NCBI RefSeq assembly: GCF_036227405.1
Contig: NZ_CP109473.1
Location: 6,448,001 to 6,512,000 of the forward strand
Direction: 5' to 3'
Source of the DNA: Streptomyces sp. NBC_01460
GTDB lineage: Bacteria > Actinomycetota > Actinomycetes > Streptomycetales > Streptomycetaceae
Length of the DNA stretch: 64,000 nucleotides
Shown here piece after piece: positions 36,213 to 45,038 of this stretch (positions are counted from its first letter, which is position 1; each line of letters starts with the position of its first letter). The notes under the pieces were generated by a model. The model saw only the letters and a list, made by a program, of their open reading frames with translations. It was not told where the DNA came from and searched no databases. The position numbers were made by a program, and so were the translations under genes.

Positions 36213-37603
36213 TGCGCGCCGATCTTCTCACCGAGCCCGTCGACGGGCTGGACGAAGCCCTGGAGGCCGTGGACGCCTTCGACCGGGCTCTCGTCGCCGG
36301 TCTGCTCCGCCCCCAGCCGGCCGAGGCCGCCGGCCCGACGCGGCTCGCCGACGCCGTGACGGGCACGCCGCTGGCCGGAAGGGTCGCCGAGGCGGCGGCG
36401 AAGGCCGCCGCCGGTGCGGCGGGCGAGGACCACTTCGTGGCCCTGGCCGCCGCGCGGACCGCACTGCTCGGCTCCGTCCACGACGCGCTGCTGGACCGCG
36501 TCGAGGAGGCCGCGAGCCGGACGCGCGGCGAGCGGGCCGACCCGGAGGCCGGCGACCGGCCGGCGGCCAACCTGCTGACGGCCGCCCGTGCCTGGCTCTC
36601 CGACCTGGCACGCTGCGGATGGCAGGGGATCGACCACGAGGTGGTGTCCGGGGCGGCGGAGGTCGTCTCCGCGATGCTGCCCGACCCCGCCCTGCGCCGG
36701 CTCGCCTCCCTCCTCGACGGCTTCGCCGCCGAACTCGCCGCGTCCTGCCCCGGCTCGTCCATGGAACGCCTCCCGGTGCGCCGCTGGGCCGACCTCTGGT
36801 CCCGGGGGATGCTGCTGACGGTGCCCGGCGCCGCCGCGACGCCCGTCACCGGGACCGCCGACGGACGCCTGCTTCCCCTCGGCATCGACGTACAGGAGCA
36901 CGCGACCGCCGCGCAGGCGCAGGTGCACGCGGTGTTCGAGCCCGCGGACGGATCCGCGCCGCGCCTCGTCCGCGCCAGCGTGTCGGTGCCGAAACCCGAC
37001 ACCGTCGTGGGGGCCGGGATCTGGCAGTTGATGCGCCCGCACATGTCGCTCCTCGCGGCCGCCGGCGAGGGCCGCTCGATGGACCTGACCGGTATGCCCG
37101 TCACCGCCGAGGGCGACCTGGTCTGGAGCGACGAGCACGCCCGCCCCGGACAGCCGGCCGAGGCGTTCGCCACGGCCCGCGTGGCCCTGCCCACCGCGAC
37201 CGCCCCGGTGACGGCGCCGCTGGACCGGCACCCGGCGCGCATCGCCGTACCCGTCTTCCTCGAGGGCTACACCGCCCGCACGGACGACGAGGGCGTGCTG
37301 ACCTTCACCGTCGCCGGGGTCGACCTGCGCGTCGACACCGACCGGATCCCGGCCGCCGGACCGCTCACCCCCGAGACCGTGGCCAGGTCCGGCGCCTGCG
37401 TCGCCCTGATCCGCTGGGACGCCGGGGAGTTCGCCGTACAGCCGCTCGCCGTCGAGACCACGGTGCGGAAGAAGGTCACCTCGGTGCACGCGGGCGCGTG
37501 GGCCGGGGGAACGACCGACAAGGCCGGGGTGAGGGCCGAGAAGGCCGCCACCGACGCCGCGAAGGTGCTGAGCGAGCGTGCGGGAAGGCTGCTGCGGAAA
37601 TGA
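36212..37603 (+). CDS. Cassette protein of unknown function (463 aa)
   Basis: A 463-residue soluble protein. The first about 200 residues are Ala-rich and helical (AAAKAAAGAAGEDHFVALAA, LLTAARAWLSDLARCGWQG); the rest is predicted mixed beta (RLLPLGIDVQEHATAAQAQV, ARVALPTATAPVTAPLDRHP, VFLEGYTARTDDEGVLTF) and ends in an Ala/Lys-rich helix. No catalytic motif is recognised. It overlaps both neighbours (TGATG before, ATGA after), so it should be made in fixed ratio with the zinc-finger and vWA proteins. Confidence 0.8.
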   Translation: MRADLLTEPVDGLDEALEAVDAFDRALVAGLLRPQPAEAAGPTRLADAVTGTPLAGRVAEAAAKAAAGAAGEDHFVALAAARTALLGSVHDALLDRVEEAASRTRGERADPEAGDRPAANLLTAARAWLSDLARCGWQGIDHEVVSGAAEVVSAMLPDPALRRLASLLDGFAAELAASCPGSSMERLPVRRWADLWSRGMLLTVPGAAATPVTGTADGRLLPLGIDVQEHATAAQAQVHAVFEPADGSAPRLVRASVSVPKPDTVVGAGIWQLMRPHMSLLAAAGEGRSMDLTGMPVTAEGDLVWSDEHARPGQPAEAFATARVALPTATAPVTAPLDRHPARIAVPVFLEGYTARTDDEGVLTFTVAGVDLRVDTDRIPAAGPLTPETVARSGACVALIRWDAGEFAVQPLAVETTVRKKVTSVHAGAWAGGTTDKAGVRAEKAATDAAKVLSERAGRLLRK

Positions 37604-39120
37604 CCGGACAGCCGGACCCCGAGGTGACCGGGGAGAACCCCGTGACCGGGGACAGCGCGCACGACAACCGCCGCCAGGTCGTGTACTGGCGCCTGCTCGC
37701 CCAGCTCTTCGACCCCGAGGAGCACGCGGCCCTGGAATCGGCGAGCCTCGCCGTGGTCAAGGACATCGGCCTGCCGGCCGCCCTGCTGGACCCTCGCGCC
37801 TCCGTCGACTCGGTGGTGCAGCGCCACCCCGGGCTGGCCACCGAGTTCGAGGGCCTGATGGTGCCGGCGGCGGAGACGGGCGCCGACTCCGACGGCGACG
37901 GCGACACGAGCGTGGACACGGACGGCGACACGACTGCCGACACGGACGGCGACCCGCAGGCGGACGACGGCGGCCGCGACCGGGCCGCCGAGGTGCGGCG
38001 TGCCGCGCTCGTGTCGAAGGTGCTGCTCAACGTCTTCCACTCCCCGCCCGGCGCCGTCTCCGCGGGCCAGCTGTCCCGGTGGCAGTCCGACGCGGGCTGG
38101 CTGGAGCGCGCCCTCGGCTGCAAGCCGGGCGACCTGCGCGGCGGCCGCGGCGGACGATCCGGAGGCATGGCCGCCGGCCCGACCGGTACGGGCGGCGGCG
38201 GCAGGACCCCCGACCTGAGCCGGCTGATCCCCGAGATCGGCCCGGAGCTCGGCTCCATCGAGGCCGGCCTCGTCAAGCGCATGCGGTTGCGGGAGGTCCT
38301 CGCCGACCCCCACCTCGCGGGGCAGCTGACGCCGAGCATGTCCCTGATCGAACAGCTGCTGCGCGACAAGGACAACCTCTCCGGTGTCGCCCTGGCTAAC
38401 GCCAAGGCCCTGATCCGGCGCTTCGTCGACGAGGTCGCCGAGGTGCTGCGCACCCAGGTGGAGAAGTCGACCGTCGGCGCCCTGGACCGTTCGGTCCCGC
38501 CCAAGCGGGTGTTCCGCAACCTGGACCTGGACCGCACGATCTGGAAGAACCTCACCAACTGGAGCCCCGAGGAGGAACGGCTCTACGTCGACCGCCTCTT
38601 CTACCGCCACACGGCGCGCAGGACCACGCCCCAGAGGCTGATCGTGGTGGTCGACCAGTCGGGCTCGATGGTGGACTCGATGGTCAACTGCACCATCCTG
38701 GCCTCGATCTTCGCGGGACTGCCCAAGGTGGACGTCCACCTCATCGCGTACGACACCCAGGCGCTCGACCTCACCCCGTGGGTGCACGACCCGTTCGAGA
38801 CCCTGCTGCGGACCAATCTCGGCGGCGGCACCGACGGTACGGTCGCCATGGCACTGGCCCAGCCCAAGATCGCCGAACCCCGCAACACCGTCGTGGTCTG
38901 GATCTCCGACTTCTACGAATGGCAGACCGAGCCGCTGTTCGAGAGCATGGCCGCCATCCACCGCTCCGGAGCCAAGTTCATCCCCGTCGGCTCGGTGACC
39001 AGCTCCGGCCGCGCCAGCGTGAACCCGTGGTTCCGCGAGCGCTTCAAGGACCAGGGGACGCCGGTGCTCTCCGGCCACATACGCAAGCTCGTCCACGAGC
39101 TCAAGACCTTCCTCACCTGA
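37600..39120 (+). CDS. von Willebrand factor A domain protein of the cassette
   Basis: A 506-residue protein. The C-terminal vWA domain (about 345-506) has a complete MIDAS: DQSGSM (Asp352, Ser354, Ser356), Thr in GGGTDGT near 410, and the Asp of ISDFYEW near 437. The middle (about 200-340) is helical. An Asp-rich stretch at about 100-128 carries DxDxDG-like loops (DSDGDGD, DTDGDTT, DTDGDPQ) that could bind calcium. vWA proteins with MoxR ATPases act as assembly or remodelling pairs. Starts within the previous stop (ATGA); the ATPase gene follows after 59 nt. Confidence 0.9.
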   Translation: MTGQPDPEVTGENPVTGDSAHDNRRQVVYWRLLAQLFDPEEHAALESASLAVVKDIGLPAALLDPRASVDSVVQRHPGLATEFEGLMVPAAETGADSDGDGDTSVDTDGDTTADTDGDPQADDGGRDRAAEVRRAALVSKVLLNVFHSPPGAVSAGQLSRWQSDAGWLERALGCKPGDLRGGRGGRSGGMAAGPTGTGGGGRTPDLSRLIPEIGPELGSIEAGLVKRMRLREVLADPHLAGQLTPSMSLIEQLLRDKDNLSGVALANAKALIRRFVDEVAEVLRTQVEKSTVGALDRSVPPKRVFRNLDLDRTIWKNLTNWSPEEERLYVDRLFYRHTARRTTPQRLIVVVDQSGSMVDSMVNCTILASIFAGLPKVDVHLIAYDTQALDLTPWVHDPFETLLRTNLGGGTDGTVAMALAQPKIAEPRNTVVVWISDFYEWQTEPLFESMAAIHRSGAKFIPVGSVTSSGRASVNPWFRERFKDQGTPVLSGHIRKLVHELKTFLT

Positions 39121-39179
39121 GACTCCTGAGGCCTCTCGGCCCGGTGCAGTCGAACCCGAAATCTTAGAAAGGCACACAC

Positions 39180-40292
39180 ATGTCCGACCTGTTGCGCGCC
39201 CCCGCCGAGATCAAGTACGCCGAGGAGCTCGACTGGCTGGAGTCGGTCGACGACGGCCCCAAGCCCTTCTCCTGGCGGCTCTCGCCCAAGATGGTCCGTT
39301 TGTTCATCCTGGGATCCGAGCGCTCCGACGGCCTCGACCGCGAGATCTCCCAGAAGTGGTACGGCGACCGCAGCTTCGTCGAGCGGTCCATCGTCACCCT
39401 GGCGTCCGACCGCGGTCTGCTGCTCATCGGCGACCCGGGCACGGGCAAGAGCTGGCTGGCCGAACTGCTGTCCGCAGCCATCTCCCGCAACTCCACCCTC
39501 GTGGTGCAGGGCACGGCCGGTACCACCGAGGACCACATCAAGTACTCCTGGAACGTGTCCATGGTGATCTCCAAGGGACAGTCGCGGGAGTCGATGATCC
39601 CCTCACCGATCATGACCGCGATGGAGACCGGGGCGATCGGCCGCTTCGAGGAACTCACCCGCTCCACCAGCGACGTCCAGGACGCGCTGATCTCGATCCT
39701 TTCGGAGAAGTACATCTCCGTCCCCGAGATGGACAGCGACAACATCGTCTTCGCCAAGCCCGGGTTCTCCGTCATCGCCACGGCCAACAGCCGCGACCGC
39801 GGGGTCAACGACCTGTCCTCCGCCCTCAAGCGCCGCTTCAACTTCGTCCGCATCCCGGTGGTGACGAACAAGAAGAGTGAGGCGGAGATCGTCCGCTTCC
39901 GCACCGAGGAACTGCTGCGCCGCCACCAGATCGAGCTGGACGTGCCGCCGACCCTGCTCGACGTGCTGCTGCAGAGCTTCGCCGACCTGCGGGCCTCCTC
40001 CGCCGCGGCCGGCAGCGACGACGAGAAGCTGGAGTCCGCGCTGTCGAGTGCCGAACAGATCGGCGTACTGGAGGACGCGATCCTGCACAGCAACTTCTTC
40101 GGCGAACGCGAGCTGACCGCCCGTACCCTCGCCTCCTCGCTCGTCGGATCGCTGGCGCGGCGTGAGCCCGAGGACCTGGCCATCCTCAACAAGTACCTGC
40201 ACGGCATCGTCGAGCCGCGCAGCAAGGAGGAGGGCGGCTCCTGGCCGGAGTTCCTGGAGGGCGGCCGCGACGCGATCGCCACCCTGTCGTGA
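39180..40292 (+). CDS. MoxR-type AAA+ ATPase of the cassette
   Basis: A 370-residue AAA+ protein: Walker A GDPGTGKSW (84-92), Walker B-like RFEELTRSTSDVQDALISIL, sensor 1 ANSRD (about 203-207), and an arginine-rich sensor region SSALKRRFNFVRIP. It should power conformational change in a partner, most likely the adjacent vWA protein. ATG 39180 is well placed after GAAAGG. Its stop overlaps the GTG of the DUF5682-type gene. Confidence 0.93.
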   Translation: MSDLLRAPAEIKYAEELDWLESVDDGPKPFSWRLSPKMVRLFILGSERSDGLDREISQKWYGDRSFVERSIVTLASDRGLLLIGDPGTGKSWLAELLSAAISRNSTLVVQGTAGTTEDHIKYSWNVSMVISKGQSRESMIPSPIMTAMETGAIGRFEELTRSTSDVQDALISILSEKYISVPEMDSDNIVFAKPGFSVIATANSRDRGVNDLSSALKRRFNFVRIPVVTNKKSEAEIVRFRTEELLRRHQIELDVPPTLLDVLLQSFADLRASSAAAGSDDEKLESALSSAEQIGVLEDAILHSNFFGERELTARTLASSLVGSLARREPEDLAILNKYLHGIVEPRSKEEGGSWPEFLEGGRDAIATLS

Positions 40293-43099
40293 GCGCCCCG
40301 ACCGAGGGGACGCCCTTCGAGGCGCTCCGAGGACAACTGCAGGAGGCGGCGACGGAGTTCGCCGACGGGCCGGACGCGCTGCAGGGCATCCTCCTGGGCA
40401 TCGTCGACGACGTCGACCGTGCCGTACGGGAACCGCTGGAGATCTTCCCGGTCTGTCACCACTCGCCCGCCTCGGCGGTCGCGATGGCACGGCGGCTGCG
40501 GGAGAAGCAGCCGAAGGTCGTGTACCTGGAGCTGTGCGAGGACATGGCGCCGCTCCTGCCGGAGCTGAGGAACTGCCGGCTCCCGGTGGCCGTCCAGGCG
40601 TTCGCGAGCGAGGTGAAGGGCTTCCCCGAGGAGTGGGCACCGCTGTCGGTGGTCGCCCCGATCACCGAGGCCTCGGCCGAGTACCAGGCCATCGCCTACG
40701 CGCTGGACACCCCGGGCGTCGAGCTGGTCCTCGTCGACCGCTCCTCGGACCACGTGTTCCAGTGGCAGGCGGGTGCCTCCGAACCGGCCGGCGCGGACGC
40801 CCCGGACGCGCCGCCCGCCGAGGAGGAGGCGGCGCTGCACGGCGACGCCGTCGGGGTGGAGATCGGCGATCTCCGTCCCCGGTTCGCCGAGCTGGAGGAG
40901 CACCTCCTGCACCACGGCCGCGTGCGGCACTGGTCGGAGTGGTGGCACCAGTACGTCGAGCTGCCGCTCGGTGACAGCGACCACGACACCTACCGCCAGG
41001 TCATGCTCCTCATCGGCAGCCTCTTCCGTCGCCTCGCGCCCGGGGACACGGACCGCGTACGGGTGGACGAGGACCGGGAGCGCTACATGTGGACCCGGAT
41101 GCGTGAGCACCTGGCCGCGACGGGCGCCGACCCCGAGGACTGCCTCTACGTCTGCGGCGCGTTCCACGCGTCCAGCCGTGTCGAGGAGTTCGGCGTGCAC
41201 GGCAGCGACACCTTCGCGATCAGCCCGCCGAGTGAGAGCACCTGGCAGCACGGCCTGATCCCGTCGAGCCACACGGCGATCGAGGCGCAGTTCGGACTGG
41301 CCGCCGGATCCGTGTCGATCGCCGCCACCCAGTGGGCGAAGAACCTCAAGCGCACCCGTGTGCAGCCGTTCCGTCTCGCCGGTCAGGCAGGTGCCAAGAA
41401 GGCGGCGAAGCCCCGGAAGGCCGTCGCAGCCGCCACCCCTGTGGCACCGGAGGCACCGTCCGACAAGCTCTCCGGCTTCCTGCAGAGCCCACCCGCCCTC
41501 GACCGGCTGGACGAGGCGGAGCTGCTCGGCTGGTCGGTGGAGATCGTGCGCTCCGCCCGCCGCAACGGCTACCTCGCCTCCACCGCCGACGCCATCGCCG
41601 TGTTCGAGACATCGATCCTGCTGGCCGGCATGCGTGACCGGGCCAGGCCGACCCCGTACGACTTCCAGGACGCGGCGGTCACCTGCATCGAGAAGGAGAC
41701 CGTGCCGGGCAGGCGCGACGTGCGCCGCCTCGTCGAGATCCTGATGGGCGGCGACCGTATCGGCCAGGTCGGTTACGAAGCCCTGCCGCCCCTCGCCCGC
41801 GACGTGCACGACCGCCTCGCCCCGCTGAACCTCAAGCTCCAGCAGCGCGGTGTGCAGCGGGCTCTGCTGGACATGAGCTCCCAGCCGGAACTGCGGCAGT
41901 GCTCCGACGTGCTCTGGATGCTGCGGCACCTCATGCCCCACGGCGCCGCGCGGCCGATCATGGGCGAGCGGGAGCTCGGCAAGCAGTCGGTCCAGGAGTC
42001 CTGGGACCTCGCGCTCGGCACCCATCAGCGGGCGCTGATCGAGCTCGGTTACGAGGGCGTCAGCATCGAACAGGTGCTGGAGCAGCGCCTGCGCCGCGCC
42101 GCGTACGCCCCGAACGCCACCACCGCGCAGGTCCTGGCCGCGGTCGAGGACGCGGTGCTGCACCTGCGCAGCGGCCGCCTCGCCGACGAACTCGGCACGC
42201 GCGCCCTGGAGGTGCTGGCCACCGAGCGCAGCGTCGACGGCGCTCCGGAGGTTCTGCGCAGGGTGCGCCGGCTCCTGGCGTACTACCGGATCACCCGGCC
42301 CGTGCTGCCGTCGTGGATCGAGTCCTTCGCCAAGACAGGATACGCGCACTACTGCACGCTGCTGCCGACGGCGTTCACCGACGACGACGCCACCGTCCGC
42401 CAGGTCGCCGCGATGCTGGGGTTCCTCTTCAGCATGGAGAGCCTGGCGCTGTCGCTCGGCTGCGACCGGACCCAGCTGGACCTGGCCTTCGCCCAGTCCC
42501 ACCCGCGGGAGCCGTCCAGGACGGCGCTGCTCTGGGCGGCCCAGGTGCAGCTCGGGCGGCTCTCCCGCGCCGAGCTGCGGGAGCGGTGCGACGCGCTGCT
42601 GGCGAATCCCCTGGTGGTGCCGGCCTACCCGCGCTATCTCAGCGGGTTCCTGCACGCTCTGGAACCCGTGCCGCAGCTTGCCGACTTCGCCGTCGAAGCG
42701 GTGTCGAAGGCGTTCGCACGGCTGCCCGACACGGTACTGCTGCCCTGGCTGCCCACGCTGATCACCACCCTGCGGTCCGAGGGAGCCGATCTGACCCCGC
42801 TGCTGATCCGCGAGGCCGGCCGCGTCTTCCCCGGGCGCCTCGCGGCTCTGGACGCCTGGGTCCCGCCGTGGGAGGCCGTCCCGGAAACGCCGGCGACCGC
42901 CCCGGCGGCGACCGGAGGTGCCACGGCCCGCCGCGTCGTGCTGCTCGCCGCCCACCCGGAGACGTGCGACAGCCTGGCGGAACTGCTGGGCTGCGAGGGC
43001 GCCTGGGAGGCGGAGGCCGAGGAGCCCTCGGGTGCGGTGCTCGTCCGCCGTCACCCGGAGACGGCGGCGGCGCTGGAGGCGCTGCTGGCGGGGGTCTGA
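40289..43099 (+). CDS. DUF5682-type protein (936 aa), third partner of the MoxR-vWA cassette
   Basis: A large soluble protein. Residues about 45-330 have the family's features: FPVCHHSPASAVAMARRLRE, VVYLELCEDMAPLLPELR, LVLVDRSSDH and LYVCGAFHASSRVEEFGVHG; this part has been compared with TraB/EreA-like hydrolase folds, and the HH and E/C residues could be catalytic. The remaining 550 residues are mainly helical repeats, with Ala-rich linkers near 375-400 and 865-880. GTGA overlap with the MoxR gene. Function unknown; it may be the client or effector of the ATPase pair. Confidence 0.85.
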   Translation: MSAPTEGTPFEALRGQLQEAATEFADGPDALQGILLGIVDDVDRAVREPLEIFPVCHHSPASAVAMARRLREKQPKVVYLELCEDMAPLLPELRNCRLPVAVQAFASEVKGFPEEWAPLSVVAPITEASAEYQAIAYALDTPGVELVLVDRSSDHVFQWQAGASEPAGADAPDAPPAEEEAALHGDAVGVEIGDLRPRFAELEEHLLHHGRVRHWSEWWHQYVELPLGDSDHDTYRQVMLLIGSLFRRLAPGDTDRVRVDEDRERYMWTRMREHLAATGADPEDCLYVCGAFHASSRVEEFGVHGSDTFAISPPSESTWQHGLIPSSHTAIEAQFGLAAGSVSIAATQWAKNLKRTRVQPFRLAGQAGAKKAAKPRKAVAAATPVAPEAPSDKLSGFLQSPPALDRLDEAELLGWSVEIVRSARRNGYLASTADAIAVFETSILLAGMRDRARPTPYDFQDAAVTCIEKETVPGRRDVRRLVEILMGGDRIGQVGYEALPPLARDVHDRLAPLNLKLQQRGVQRALLDMSSQPELRQCSDVLWMLRHLMPHGAARPIMGERELGKQSVQESWDLALGTHQRALIELGYEGVSIEQVLEQRLRRAAYAPNATTAQVLAAVEDAVLHLRSGRLADELGTRALEVLATERSVDGAPEVLRRVRRLLAYYRITRPVLPSWIESFAKTGYAHYCTLLPTAFTDDDATVRQVAAMLGFLFSMESLALSLGCDRTQLDLAFAQSHPREPSRTALLWAAQVQLGRLSRAELRERCDALLANPLVVPAYPRYLSGFLHALEPVPQLADFAVEAVSKAFARLPDTVLLPWLPTLITTLRSEGADLTPLLIREAGRVFPGRLAALDAWVPPWEAVPETPATAPAATGGATARRVVLLAAHPETCDSLAELLGCEGAWEAEAEEPSGAVLVRRHPETAAALEALLAGV

Positions 43100-43105
43100 C
43101 GACCG

Positions 43106-43149
43106 GGGAAGCGGCGGCGCGGCCCGGTCGGCACGCGCCGCCGCTTCCC
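43106..43149 (+). terminator. Terminator after the MoxR-vWA cassette
   Basis: A perfect 16-bp stem (left 43106-43121 starting GGGAAGCGG, right 43134-43149 ending CCGCTTCCC) with a 12-nt loop, beginning 7 nt after the stop of the DUF5682-type gene. Confidence 0.85.
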
Positions 43150-43191
43150 GGGCGGGCGGTGGATGTCAGTGGCGTCCGGTTGGATGAACTT

Positions 43192-43879
43192 GTGACTGTC
43201 TACGACGTGGCCCGCAGGCTTCCCACCCTCACCGGCCTGCGCGACCTGTGCCGCTCGCTCGCGATGCTCGACGCGATCCTGAGTCCGGAGTGGGAGAGCC
43301 GGTACCACTCGTTCGACGCGGCCTGGGCCGAGGGCCAGGAGATGGCTTCGATGCGCAACGGATCGGGGGACGAGTACTCCATCGTGTTCTCTGTTCTCGG
43401 CGGCCGGAGCGTATGTCCGCGCCTTCGACCACGAGTCACCGATGAGCCCGTACGGCCGAGGGGACGACGACGGGCTCTGGCCGGGTGTGATCGACGACGT
43501 CCCCGACGTCTTCAGATCCTTCGTCGAGGAACCCGCCTTCGCCGACGAGGACGGTTCGCCCGTCGCGACGGCGTGCCTGTGGCGGGAGGCGACGGACGAT
43601 CGGTGGCGCCACGGCTCGATCGACTTTCCCCCGGGCCATGACGACCCCGACGGGACGACGGGGCTGTTCGAGCTCCTGGTCGATCCCTCTCCCGAAGCCT
43701 TTCAGCGCTTCGCCGAGGACTACTACGAAGTCCCCGTGGACCTGGGGGCGGTGAGCGAGGTATACGCCCTGCGACCCCTGCGTCAGGAAAGCGTCTCGTC
43801 GCTGAACATCGAGGTCAGCCTGGCTGACCTGGCCCAGGACATCTCCGAGATCGGTTACCCGCAGACATGGCGCACGTGA
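43192..43879 (+). pseudogene. Conserved hypothetical gene broken by a 7-bp tandem duplication
   Basis: From GTG 43192 the frame reads VTVYDVARRLPTLTGLRDLC and ESRYHSFDAAWAEGQEMASM up to IVFS, then runs into another frame; the downstream frame continues with AYVRAFDHESPMSPYGRG, DDVPDVFRSFVEEPAFADED and EDYYEVPVDLGAVSEVYALR. The break is at an exact tandem copy of TGTTCTC (43385-43398). Removing one copy restores a single protein of about 226 residues (SAAGAYVRAFDHES across the join). Both halves have coding-like codon bias. The intact family is a cytoplasmic protein of unknown function. Confidence 0.8.
43385..43398 (+). repeat. 7-bp tandem duplication causing a frameshift
   Basis: TGTTCTC is present twice in tandem (43385-43391 and 43392-43398). 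One copy keeps the reading frame of the surrounding gene; two copies shift it. Confidence 0.95.
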
Positions 43880-44015
43880 GCCTGGCGGCTCGTCATGTTC
43901 CTGGTGCCGATGGATCCCGGAAGCGATGCTCCGTTCCGAGCCCGCTCCAGGCGCCTCCGAGCCCGCGTTCGACGTCTGTCGTGTCCCGGGACCGGGAGGG
44001 GGCGTTGAGCCTTCT

Positions 44016-44342
44016 GTGAGTGGCTCCGGAAGTGGATACCCGTCGGATCTGACGGATGAGCAGTGGGCCCTGGTCGAGCCCCTGCTGCCGGCGGCAAGGG
44101 TCGGCCCGAACGGCGGGCGTCGGGAGAAGCACCCACGCCGCCGGATCGTGAACGCCCTGCTCTACGTGGCGCGGACGGGGTGCGCCTGGCGTCGGCTGCC
44201 CAAGTCCTTCCCGCCCTGGCCCACCGTGTACTGGTACTTCACCTGGTGGCACGAGAACGGGACCGTCCAGCGGATCCACGCCACCATGCGCGGACAGGTC
44301 CGTACGGCGGACGACTCCTACGCCGGCCGGAAGGTGAGATGA
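44016..44342 (+). mobile_element. IS5-type transposase fragment (N-terminal part only)
   Basis: About 108 residues match the N-terminus of IS5-family (DUF4096-type) transposases: YPSDLTDEQWALVEPLLPAA, GGRREKHPRRRIVNALLYVA, RTGCAWRRLPKSFPPWPTVY and WYFTWWHENGTVQRIHATMR. Intact transposases are about 250-290 residues and carry a DDE catalytic domain, which is absent here. GTG 44016 is the likely start, after GGAGGGGG; the frame is open from 43926. I found no convincing terminal inverted repeats. This is a dead remnant next to a gene broken by a 7-bp duplication. Confidence 0.88.
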
Positions 44343-44411
44343 CCCCAGGTCCCAGGTCCGGCGCGTGTCCTGTCGGACGCCGCCCCGGGGTGGTTGCGGC
44401 AGGATGACCGC

Positions 44412-44936
44412 ATGACGACACGACCGCACATCGTCCTCGTGCGCGGAGACATCACGGAGCAGCACGCCGACGCCCTGGTCAACGCCGCCAACTCCTCGCT
44501 CCTCGGCGGGGGCGGTGTGGACGGCGCCATCCATCGGCGGGGCGGGCCCGAGATCCTCGCTGCCTGCCGCACGCTGCGGGCCTCGCACTACGGCAAGGGG
44601 CTCGCCACCGGGCAGGCGGTGGCGACGACGGCCGGCCGGCTGCGCGCGGAGCACGTCATCCACACGGTGGGACCGGTCTGGTCGCGCGAGGAGGACCGTT
44701 CCGCGCTGCTGGCCTCCTGCTACCGGGAGTCCCTGCGGATCGCCTCGGAGCTGGGCGCCCGCACGCTCGCCTTCCCCGCGATCTCGACGGGCGTCTACGG
44801 CTGGCCGCTCGACGACGGGGCCCGGATCGCCGTCCGCACGGTGCGGGAAGCGACGCTTCCCCCGGTGGCCGAGGTGCGCTTCGTGCTTTTCGACCAGGAA
44901 GCCTACGCACGCTTCGAAGAGGCACTGACCGACTGA
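44412..44936 (+). CDS. Macrodomain protein, O-acetyl-ADP-ribose deacetylase type
   Basis: A 174-residue single macrodomain. It has IVLVRGDITEQHADALVNAA (ADP-ribose adenine site), NAANSSLLGGGGVDGAIHRR (catalytic Asn/Asp loop, about 24-43) and the diphosphate loop FPAISTGVYGWP (about 118-129), which is the YmdB/MacroD pattern. Expected reactions: removing acetyl from O-acetyl-ADP-ribose or ADP-ribose from proteins. ATG 44412 is preceded by GCAGGATGACCGC; an earlier in-frame start at 44394 lacks support. Confidence 0.93.
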   Translation: MTTRPHIVLVRGDITEQHADALVNAANSSLLGGGGVDGAIHRRGGPEILAACRTLRASHYGKGLATGQAVATTAGRLRAEHVIHTVGPVWSREEDRSALLASCYRESLRIASELGARTLAFPAISTGVYGWPLDDGARIAVRTVREATLPPVAEVRFVLFDQEAYARFEEALTD

Positions 44937-45038
44937 GCCGGCGCCACGACGAGTGGCGCGGATGTGTGCGGAGCTCCCGAGACGGAGCTTCCGCGGTTGA
45001 GCTTCCGAGCCGGACCGGGGTCCGGCAGGCCGCCGGGG

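Noticed and set aside
39164..43054. Long minus-strand open frame opposite the MoxR and DUF5682 genes (1296 codons)
   Set aside because: Antisense artefact; plus-strand genes have recognisable motifs and correct codon bias.
43926..44015. Upstream extension of the IS5 fragment
   Set aside because: No similarity to transposases before YPSDLTDEQW, and the better ribosome site precedes 44016.
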